Shown here: positions 9,132 to 16,834 of the stretch, one piece after another
Position numbering within the stretch: the stretch's first letter is position 1
How the letters are laid out: each line of letters opens with the position of its first letter
Assembly: GCA_900095095.1 (NCBI GenBank)
Contig: FMBT01000468.1
Coordinates: 1-21,196, forward strand
Reading direction: 5' to 3'
Length of the DNA stretch: 21,196 bases
Source of the DNA: Fragilariopsis cylindrus CCMP1102
Taxonomy: Eukaryota > Bacillariophyta > Bacillariophyceae > Bacillariales > Bacillariaceae
Made by a program: the position numbers and the translations under genes
The notes under the pieces: model-generated
Database searches by the model: none
What the model was told of the DNA's origin: nothing
The model's input: the letters and a program-made list of their open reading frames with translations, nothing else

Positions 9132-10149
9132 ATGACTGGCAACATTGCTGATACCAGCATTTCGAACAAGAATAAAGATACTACGCCAGTTGACGTTGAC
9201 GTTGACGTTCCAGTTCCAACAAATATGGATACTACAAATGCAAGTACAAGTACAAGTACATCATTAAACAAATTTAATTGGTTGAATTTATTAGCATATG
9301 CTGTGAATGTTTTTGTGACATTTGGTATTGGTATATTTGGAATAACTGGTCAACCTTCTAATAGTGAATTATCTGCTAAATATCAGACAATTGTTACACC
9401 ATTTGGTTTATCATTTTCAATTTGGGGTGTTGTATTTATTTGGCAAGCAATATGGATTGTATGGCAATTTTTACCATCCCAAAGAAATTCAGAAGGTGTA
9501 TTCAAGGCATGGTATTATTATCCAATTATGACTGTATTTCAAGCTGGATGGACAATTTCTTTTAGTTATGAAATTATGTGGTTAGCATTAATTTGTATGT
9601 ATTGTATATTAATTACGTTAGTTTGTGCATCAATGTCATTACAACGTTATTCCAAGAATTGGAAAGGGTATTTATTATGGCAAGGTCCATTTTCTATTCA
9701 AACCGGATGGATTATGGCAGCAGCAGCTGTTAATACAAACGTATGTGCTGTTTCATACAATGCAAATGCAACAACACAATTGATTGTAGCAAGTCTATCA
9801 TTAGTTTTACTAACAACACATTACATACATGTTGTGTTCGTATCCTGTTGATTTTGCTATACCAATCGTTATTGTATGGGCTTTAATTGGTGTGTGGTTA
9901 GGGTTAGGAGGACAACCAAAGCAAACAAATTTGGATGAATTTACAACAAGACAAATTATTGGTGTTGAATATGGTGTATTAGCGGGATTCTGTCTTGTTA
10001 GTTTTGGTATTATCGTCAAGGTCTTGTACGTATTATTAGAACAACGTCCAGAAGCATTGAAGAATAAAAATACTCAAGAAGAAGAAGAAGAACACGAACA
10101 AAGGGGAACATCAGAATTAGAATTAGTATCAGAATCAGAATCCTGTTGA
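9132..10149 (+). CDS. TspO/MBR-like Trp-rich multi-span membrane protein, copy 3 (one frame break, altered 3' end)
   Basis: ATG 9132 begins a Thr/Val/Asp-rich leader (residues 1-44) encoded partly by GTTGAC and AAGTAC tandem units. Next come helix 1 (about 52-72), the motif TPFGLSFSIWG (about 89-99) within helix 2, WYYYPIMTVFQAGWTISF (helix 3), further helices to about 170, and SIQTGWIMAAAA. TTQLIVASLSLVLL follows, after which the frame is lost near 9810-9835; this copy is two bases shorter here than copy 1. The next frame continues YPVDFAIPIVIVWALIGVW, then TTRQIIGVEYGVLAGFCLVS and IIVKVLYVLL. The tail is acidic (EEEEEHEQRGTSELELV) but ends SESESC at a stop inside a duplicated paralogue fragment, instead of the EEEAV/DEEAV end of copies 1 and 2. 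Bacterial relatives are annotated as tryptophan-rich sensory proteins; function here is unproven. Confidence 0.65.
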
Positions 10150-10190
10150 TTATGCTATACCACCCGTTATATTGTCCAATTAGGGGTATT
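10141..10190 (+). repeat. Fragment of a fourth TspO-like copy
   Basis: Bases 10141-10165 (TCCTGTTGATTATGCTATAC...) repeat 9844-9868 of the gene just upstream with few changes, encoding the YPVDFAIP region. They are followed by CCAATTAGGGGTATTAGCTG, which resembles copy 2 at 7023-7042 (VQLGVLAG). The fragment joins two regions that are about 30 residues apart in an intact copy. Confidence 0.7.
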
Positions 10191-10572
10191 AGCTGTCGTG
10201 CGTACGTATAGGCATTGATTATAATCTATATTTATTTGCAGAATGAATCAACTTTTCCCAGTCTATTATTATACATACACACACATTTTAAGAATAATCC
10301 TCCCTGTAGCAGGGTACAAGTACTTAGTTCTAGCCTATATCTTATACCTCTAGATTCTTATCAGCTATATATAGTTTCTTATGGTTATGTATTATACTCT
10401 ACTCTAATGTACTGTACTATATGCATTGCATTATTACCCTCATCGCTCTCGCTCTCGCTCTCACTTATTATTCTGATTAGTCCATTGTTAATAATAAAAT
10501 ATATAACAAAATATCTAGTTGAGGGTTCCTATAATTTTCCCCAAAATGACACAAATTAAATCGATATTTTAG

Positions 10573-10830
10573 CCTCTATTAACAGTACAAATATCTATAT
10601 TTCGTCTCATAAATTTCGTATCAAACGAGACCAATATATTGATGGAGCTTCCTTAGATTCAATACATTTCTATTTACATGTTGATAATTTTCCTGTAGAA
10701 TTCTCCCTATAAATAATCAAATCACAGCGAACAAACTGTTTGTCCTTATTAAGAGTACACACAGATATCTATATCTCGTCTTGTAAGATTTTACTAAACA
10801 GATCGATATCCATGGAGATTCTTCGACTAG
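10573..10830. repeat. Diverged direct repeat of about 80 bases
   Basis: Copy A (10573-10655) has the order TATTAACAGTACA, ATATCTATATTTCGTCT, ATATTGATGGAG. Copy B (10745-10830) has TATTAAGAGTACA, ATATCTATATCTCGTCT, ATATCCATGGAG. Order and spacing are similar. It is probably an old duplication or two copies of a small element. Confidence 0.55.
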
Positions 10831-10949
10831 TTACGAAAATAATTTTTTTCATTTCAATTCTTACCTATACCGTTACTGTACTGTTCTGAATACTAATGCT
10901 TTCGACTTCAAGTGAAAATTTGTCTCCAGGTCCAGGCGAAAAAAATAAC

Positions 10950-11017
10950 TTGTTAGTGTTGAGTTGTTAGTGAGTTGTTAGCGATTTGTTAGTGATAAAA
11001 CAAGTCACTAAACAAGT
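10950..11017. repeat. TTGTTAGTG cluster with inverted partners
   Basis: TTGTTAG(T/C)G occurs at 10950, 10964, 10975 and 10986, spaced 14, 11 and 11 bases. It is followed by ACAAGTCACTAAACAAGTCA (10999-11018), which partly pairs back with the repeats. This could be a hairpin or a binding-site cluster upstream of the AlkB-like gene. Confidence 0.5.
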
Positions 11018-11367
11018 CAATATGCGCGATTAAGGGGCTGCGATTTTTTAATTGTTTCGTACAAATTTCTATCCACGTAGGAACGGAAGATGCTTTAGAC
11101 AAATTGCATCCATCAATCAAATATATCAATCCATCATTTATTTCATTTTTCAATCAATCGGCAACAGAAGCACATAACGTAACATTCATTTTTTTCTCGT
11201 ATCAGCACAGCCTAAAGTACAGAACAATCGAATTGAATCGAATCGAATTCAAATGAGTGAGTAGTGCTCTCTCTCTATAGTATTAGGTAAAGCTAGTTTA
11301 GGGTTATTGCAGAAACAAAAGCAAAGCAAAGTGAAGTAAAGTAAAGCAAAGAAGTTGGTAACTAGTA

Positions 11368-12531
11368 ATGCCGTCATCTTCACCGTCGTCTTCGTCGTCA
11401 TCGTCGTCTTCACCGTCGTCTTCGGCTAATATGGATTATCCACGAAATGAAAATGGTGACTATGTGAAACATATAAAAGGATTAGAATATTATTCTAATT
11501 TTTGACTCCAATAGAACAAAAAGATATGTTAGATTTGATTATAATAATACATTTCAAGAAGGTATAATTGCACGTCGACAACAATTTTATGGTGAAATGT
11601 ATTATCATACTGCCTTTAAATCGAAACTATTACAAGGTGCTTCAAGTTCAGATTCAGGAAAAACTTGCGCTTCAAGTTGCGATGATGATGACGACGACAA
11701 TGGCAAGGATGACAATGACAACGACAACGACAATAATAAGGGGAATGACAATAAGAATGATACTACAACATCAACAGCAGGAGGACATTTCCCATTAGAT
11801 GAAAATTCTAATATGATGAAATGGCTTGATAAAACAATGCCCTATTTTAAAGAAGAATTAGGTCCTACTATCGAAAAACCAACACAAGTATTAATCAATG
11901 AATATAAAAATAATATGGGGATTGCCAGTCATTTTGAAGATATTAATTCATTTGGACCAATAATATGTACAATATCATTACTATCACCAATCTATATGAC
12001 ATTAAAAAAACCAATTTAACAATTGAAAATGCCTGTGATGTCTATGAGGATGTTGTGAAAATATTATTAGAACCTGGTTCATTATTAATACTGAAATCAG
12101 ATGCAAGATATAAATATAGACATGGCATAGGTAAATATAAATATTACTATACCAACAACAATACCAGCAACAGAATCAATATCAGTTAGTGGTGACGAGA
12201 CTGGTGGTAACGAGAATGAGAATGATGATGTCGATCAGAATAAGAATGCTGATCAATCATCCTCGCCGACACCATTACCACCGAACAAGGATGACAATAA
12301 GGATGAAACAAATCCAACTAAATCGTCAGATAATAATACAAATACAAATACAAATACAAAAATAATAATAATACAACTAATAATAATGTTAGAAGTATCA
12401 GAAGAATTAAACGGGATGAATCCTATCGTCGTGTGAGTGTGACAATACGACATTTATTATCCACAAGACGAAAAGTATATCATGAGAATGAGGATGAATC
12501 GAATACAATTAAAGATCCAAATGTCTATTAA
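11368..12531 (+). CDS. AlkB-family 2-oxoglutarate/Fe(II) dioxygenase (frame-broken, with low-complexity inserts)
   Basis: ATG 11368 starts a Ser/Pro-rich leader, then HIKGLEYYSNF and TPIEQKDMLDLI, the usual AlkB opening. YNNTFQEGI and ARRQQFYGEMYYHT match the AlkB RR-x-QxYG block. After an Asp/Asn insert comes QVLINEYKNNMGIASHFED, then NSFGPIICTISLLSP (jelly-roll core with the first metal ligand), LLEPGSLLILKSDARYKYRHGI (second metal His), an Asn/Asp-rich insert of about 80 residues, and RRVSVTIRHLL with the C-terminal Arg pair that binds 2-oxoglutarate. The stop is at 12529-12531. The frame changes near 11499-11503 (T5), 11540, 12004-12010 (A7), 12135 and 12358-12362 (A5). AlkB enzymes demethylate nucleic acids or proteins; the substrate here cannot be told. 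The metal motif reads H-F-E-D, placing Glu where H-x-D normally has Asp. Confidence 0.8.
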
Positions 12532-12732
12532 GAATTAAGATGCCAAAGTATAAAATAAATAGAAACATAGAACTATGACTAAAAATAGAAACATTGGAAG
12601 ATAAGTAAAGACGAGATATAAAATAAAGAAGGAGTATTGAATATACTGCATTGAATAATGGTAGTGTAGGACCACCATGCAGTTACTATAGCTAGCTTGC
12701 TACTAGATCTGTCTAGCCTTCCCTAGATTCTT

Positions 12733-13021
12733 TTACTGTATTTCTTTGAAGAAGAAACGTACACGTAAACTACATAAAACAAACAAACAAACAAATTACT
12801 TACCCTAAATGAGAAAAAAAACGTCCATCTCCGCACTTTTTTCTCGTATCTGCAAACAAATTTAAGTTTGAATAAAAAAATTGACTCACTAGACTAAATA
12901 CCTTACTTCTAGCGTTGGGTCGCGCGTTGCCAAAACTCAACGAAATCTTGTCCGACCTCCTCGTGACACCCGTGTAGGGAGCGAAAAGGATGTCAAGACA
13001 AAAAAGAAGAAAATACATCAT
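12733..13021 (-). CDS. Possible small secreted protein with two short introns
   Basis: ATG 13021 starts a hydrophobic leader (MMYFLLFCLDILFAPYTG). The first 115 bases are GC-richer than their surroundings and end at a GTAAGG donor (12906-12901). A TTTGTTTGCAG acceptor lies at 12850, a second donor GTAAGT at 12803 and an acceptor ATGTAG at 12770. Splicing gives about 65 residues with a basic middle (NTRKKCGDGRFFSHL) and stops at 12733. The proposed introns are only 57 and 34 bases, and the second is implausibly short, so the 3' part is doubtful. No family is recognised. Confidence 0.25.
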
Positions 13022-13193
13022 AGTCCGCGGTAATGGACCATGTTAAGGTATACACTCATAATATATTTCATAAAAATGAGGTTGCGTATATACACCTCTC
13101 AAAAGAATGTTAATTCAACTATTATTTAATAACAGACTGTAATCGTAAACGGACTGTACGCGAAGAAGAACCGAAGCCTATCTTACTTCGTAC

Positions 13194-13470
13194 CTTGTAC
13201 CTGGTACATGCTGTTCACAAAACAAAAGGCATGTATGTTTCAGTCTAGATTCCACTAAAAAAGAAGTTATTAAATGTAGACAAAACAATTCTGAATAAAG
13301 AAATTTCTTCCTGTTTACACTTCTTGTACCTGGTACATGCTAACGTATATCATCTGTTCACAAAACGGAAGGCATGTATGTTTCAGTCTAGATTCCATTT
13401 AAAAAAAAAAGATATTAAATGTAGACAAAACAGTTCTGAATAAAGAAATTTCTTCCTGTTTACACTTCTT
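13194..13470. repeat. Tandem duplication, unit about 129-145 bases
   Basis: Unit 1 (13194-13322) and unit 2 (13323-13467) begin CTTGTACCTGGTACATGC and share GTTCACAAAAC, GGCATGTATGTTTCAGTCTA, TTAAATGTAGACAAAACA and TTTCTTCCTGTTTACACTT. Unit 2 has an extra TAACGTATATCATC. A third start (CTTGT at 13468) follows and then diverges. Each unit starts with TGTACC-T-GGTACA, a perfect 6-bp inverted repeat. High similarity points to a recent duplication. Confidence 0.9.
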
Positions 13471-13939
13471 GTCCTCGCGGTTATTTATTACTTACATATA
13501 TACTATCCTACGACATGAATATAAAACTCACTGCATGTCAAAGAAAGACGCATTATGGGCGATTTTGCTTCCGGCATGTCTTCTTTTCCTCGACATAGGT
13601 GTCAACAAAATACGGTGTCAATTTTCGTCGCATGGTGACATTCGTTTCGGCAGAGTATCACGTACAATTCTACGGTAACTGGATCCCATGACTAACGCAT
13701 GTGGATGATTTCGCTCATATCGGTGTCAACAAAATACTGTGTCAGTGGTGTCAGGTGTCAGAACTTTGGTTCAATTCGAATGATTTCCTTAGTATCAGTA
13801 GTAAAAGTACAGCCGTTCACGAGAGACAAAAATATATTGCTTTTCGAAACTCAAATTTATAAACTCGCTCTTCTCTCACAATCCAAAGAAATAAAACTTT
13901 CAAACACGAATTCACCCTAACCTGTCCCAATCAACTACA
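13471..13939. other. Spacer upstream of the 13940 ORF
   Basis: No convincing gene; two short plus-strand frames (13469 and 13699) do not look like protein. GGTGTCAACAAAATAC occurs twice, at about 13599 and 13722, each time followed by (G/T)GTGTCA. This is a small direct repeat possibly related to the ORF's promoter. Confidence 0.4.
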
Positions 13940-14428
13940 ATGGTCTGCCTTCGCTTTCATTTTATGAACTCAACTCCGATGAGCTTCACGATTAAAAATC
14001 GTGTCGATAACGCTAAGTCGATCGAGGAAGGAATCAGTGTTCTCAACGGTAGCGACACTTCAGCCACGTTTATGCTTCTCCCTAACAGAGGATTTATGGG
14101 TGTTGAAAATGGGATCCAGGGTGCGTTTATTCTCGAATGCCGGGAAATCAAAAACTTCAACATCGTTGTCAAATACGACTTTCCTGCCTCCGGAAAAGAC
14201 ACTTTCACTGCCAACTCCACGGAGTAAACGATTGCGAAATGCGATACTGCCGACAACGGAAAGTACGGGGATAAAAATCCGCACAACTTGATTCTCACCA
14301 TCGCGAGAGATCCCCAGCTAGCTGCAGGTCAATGGTCGGATGAAGATGCTACCGCTAACTTTTTCAGTCATACTGTTCCTGAATTAGCCAAGGAAGGCAT
14401 CATGGCGTATTTGACTGGTGGTGCTTAG
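13940..14428 (+). CDS. Unrecognised beta-rich protein with an in-frame TAA
   Basis: ATG 13940 opens 95 codons to TAA 14225-14227. The same frame then continues without loss of protein character for a further 66 codons, to TAG 14426-14428. Before the stop: SFTIKNRVDNAKSIEEGI, NGIQGAFILECREIKNFNIV and VKYDFPASGKDTFTAN. After it: TIAKCDTADNGKYGDKNP, NLILTIARDP and a helical end (FFSHTVPELAKEGIMAYL). Alternating hydrophobic residues suggest a small beta-sandwich of about 160 residues. There is no signal peptide or membrane helix. Base composition is GC-richer than the flanks, with no visible intron. It could be a nonsense-mutated gene, a readthrough product, or sequence with a single substitution. 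I do not recognise the family. Confidence 0.45.
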
Positions 14429-15219
14429 GCTGCCCCCTAAAAATAGTTTCATTCAATCATTATGGCACCACTATGAACGGCGAAGAAGAGCGGAAAAATT
14501 GAATTTCAAAGTGGAATCATCATTGACCTTGCAACACAAGTTTCGTGAAGAAAATAACTCTAGAAAAGATAAATTTAGTTGAAAGTGTTAACGAATGAAA
14601 AAAACTAGTCATTACAGCTCAATTGTGCCAAACAATCGTTCCAAATATTTGTACTTACTTATATCCTCTGAAAAACATCGTGGCGCACGGTGCTAAAGTA
14701 CTCGAAGTAATAAAACTGTAAATAAAATTTAGATACTTCCTCCGTGCAACTATCGTTTGGAAATTTTGCGCGTAATTAAAGCGTTCAACGAAGAAATTTG
14801 CAAGGAGGATGAGGGAAACTTGTGATTGTGTTGGTGTTGAATTATCTTCTTCTATCTCTTTCCGGTCAAGTTTTTGATGGCCACTCATTTAATATAATAT
14901 TTAAAAAAATCTAATTTAAATTGTGTGCTCGATGGCGCGCGACGACTTTTAATAAAAAATAAAACTTCATATCATCGTTGTCTCTAGTTAGTTCCTATTC
15001 ATCTTATTGACAATTATATAATTCTATCATCATTAGAGAAGGGGAAAAAGAAGACGAAAAGATAAATCAATAACAAATTAGCCCAACTATACTGTGACTA
15101 GCTTTCAATCGAAGCAACAAGGAAAGTATCGATCAGTTGTGGAAGCAAAACATCAAAGCTATTGCACCGTTCTACACTACACTAGTAGAGACTAGTAGCT
15201 CCGCTAAATTTCCCTCAAC
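14429..15219. other. AT-rich spacer without a recognisable gene
   Basis: The minus-strand frame at 14655-14888 (77 codons) has no supporting feature. Nothing else is seen apart from A/T-rich tracts near 14895-14920. Confidence 0.5.
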
Positions 15220-15635
15220 ATGCAACAATGGAAAGCTTCAAAAAATCATCGCAAGGCGAAGCGGAAACAACAACACCAGAAGGCTGAGAGAAGAGAAGAG
15301 GTAAATTCGCAGGTAGAATCTACGAGAAATAAACGAGAACGAGAACGAGTAAAAAACAAGAAGCTGCTACTGGTGCCGTCATTATCTTCCTCGTCTTCAG
15401 CGGTACAGGTGGAAGAAGAAAATAAATTGGAACAACCGCACCATCATACCCCAATAATAGTAGCAACAGCAGTAGCAGTAGCAATAACAACAGTAACACC
15501 ACGGCTATTAGTAGTAGTACTACTAATAGTAAGACTCACACAAAAGATATTGCAAGGATTGAACGCATGCGTCTCAAGAAGCAACAACGAAAAGAACGGA
15601 ACAGACAAAAGAAAGCATCTTCTGTAGTCAGCTGA
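15220..15635 (+). CDS. Low-complexity basic protein or first exon (frame-broken)
   Basis: ATG 15220 starts a Lys/Arg/Gln-rich coil (RKAKRKQQHQKAERREEV...), then a Ser-rich stretch. Near 15420-15430 the better frame changes by one base. The new frame reads NNSSNSSSSSNNN, then a basic helix (ARIERMRLKKQQRKERNRQK) and KKASSVVS, stopping at 15633-15635. The basic helix with regular hydrophobic positions could bind nucleic acid or form a coiled coil, but no full bZIP is visible. A GTAGTC near 15624 could be a splice donor leading to the exon at 16319-16799, giving a membrane-anchored protein. That link is an inference. Confidence 0.35.
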
Positions 15636-15828
15636 ACAATTTGATTTGGCCGCGTCGATTATTCTGTCACTCGTCTTTTACAGTCAATCAATTGCTGACC
15701 ATAAAGGTAACTGTGTTCCAACAATTCAACTCTTTGACCTTATATATCCCGTTCGGTTTTATATTCATTCATTCTGAAAAGAACCCAAATTGAAATGGTT
15801 CGTAATAGCCCGAGTGCGGAGTTTTGTT

Positions 15829-16228
15829 CTATTTTGGAATCACATTTGCTGATTTTATTGTATTTAGAGACTGCGTTATATTCGTAACTAGAATGATAGA
15901 AAATTCACCAAGCCAAACTTGAAAACAACATAACGGGAATGATTCAATGATGACATACCTACCTGTTACAAATTGTCGGGCGGACAACTTGTGTGGAGAC
16001 TCCACAATTCGATTCCTAATAAAATCCTGGACGAATGATGCTGGAAACTCTTCCGTCAAAACCAAACTCGGTATCATTCATGTGGAATAGATCCGAGAGA
16101 AATAGAACAATATTGTCGTTGATATATTTTTGATGCTTTGTAGGATAGTTGTTGAGTATAGATAGAGAAGGGAATACACGATTGCCGTCTTTATTTACCC
16201 GAAATTTCTTGTGAAAGAGTCCTCGCAA
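15829..16228 (-). CDS. Possible gene fragment on the opposite strand
   Basis: From 16228 the complement reads LFHKKFRVNKDGNRVFPSLS, then NNYPTKHQKYINDNIVLFLS and DLFHMNDTEFGFD. One base later the next frame continues EEFPASFVQDFIRNRIVESP and HKLSARQFVTG, up to a GTAGGTATG donor-like site at 15962-15954. The amino-acid mix is protein-like, with no low complexity. It overlaps the proposed plus-strand intron, so either this gene is nested or one of the two models is wrong. No family is recognised and no start is well supported. Confidence 0.3.
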
Positions 16229-16318
16229 TCAAGCAAAGAAAACAAAGGCCGTTATTGGATTGATTCATTCCGGCCCCCGAAATCTAGGTAAATTAGATCA
16301 TTCGTTAAAAGTTACTTC

Positions 16319-16799
16319 ATGATTCCACAGAAGAAGCAACAGCATCACCATTGTCATCATCACCATCACAGCATCAGAATATCACCGACGAGGAGTGAAT
16401 CTATTACAAAAGAGAACCATGAAATCATAGCTGTGAGGGATGGCGATATTCCATCAGACCTTGATGATTTATCATTTGAAAACAACAGCAGCAACAGCAG
16501 CAAAAAACATATCCACTTGATGAAACAAACAATCCCGATTAATTAACTGTTTCGAAGAAATCGAAGAAAAATTCCTTTTTAAACGGCCAAGAAGTAGAAG
16601 AACTGCAAATTTACTAAAGTTTGTATTATTAATTTTATTATTAATACAAGTTCTTACTGTTTTATTTATAGAATATGCTATTTTACATGGTACGCTTTGT
16701 ATCGCTTCTTTCCCCATAAATCATTTATTTGGTTTGTGCGTGGCGTGCAGTGAGTGTAGTGAAATTGCACGTACGCTACGTCCGAAAGGAAACTTTTGA
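16319..16799 (+). CDS. C-terminal exon(s) of a membrane-anchored low-complexity protein (frame-broken)
   Basis: A His/Ser-rich stretch leads into ESITKENHEIIAVRDGDIPS and DLDDLSFENNSSNSS. Two one-base changes (in the A6 run near 16502-16507 and near 16537) link this through TYPLDETNNPD to INCFEEIEEKFLFKRPRSRR. A strong membrane helix follows (LLKFVLLILLLIQVLTVLFI), then a Cys-containing tail (LFGLCVACSECSEIARTL) ending at TGA 16797-16799. The Arg/Lys-rich flank before the helix predicts a cytoplasmic N-terminus. The upstream exon may be 15220-15635. The stop is 35 bases from the stop of the convergent five-span gene. No family is recognised. Confidence 0.45.
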
Positions 16800-16834
16800 G
16801 AATTATGAGTGTGCTTCTTCTATTCTGAACTATC

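Larger units (their letters stand above)
10191..11367. other. Non-coding AT-rich spacer with degenerate repeats
   Basis: No protein-like frame is seen; the 114-codon frame at 10215 is low complexity and lies over repeats. It contains a diverged direct repeat (10573-10655 and 10745-10830), a cluster of TTGTTAGTG units (10950-10994), and AAAGCAAAGT-type repeats shortly before the AlkB-like gene. Confidence 0.55.

Noticed and set aside
10215..10559. Plus-strand frame of 114 codons after copy 3
   Set aside because: Composed of Tyr, Ile, Leu and Ser runs from AT-rich microsatellite-like DNA. No start context or domain.
14655..14888. Minus-strand frame of 77 codons
   Set aside because: Mixed composition without features, in an AT-rich spacer.
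15540..15635. bZIP transcription factor
   Set aside because: A basic helix is present, but the conserved Asn-x7-Arg core and a following leucine zipper are not.
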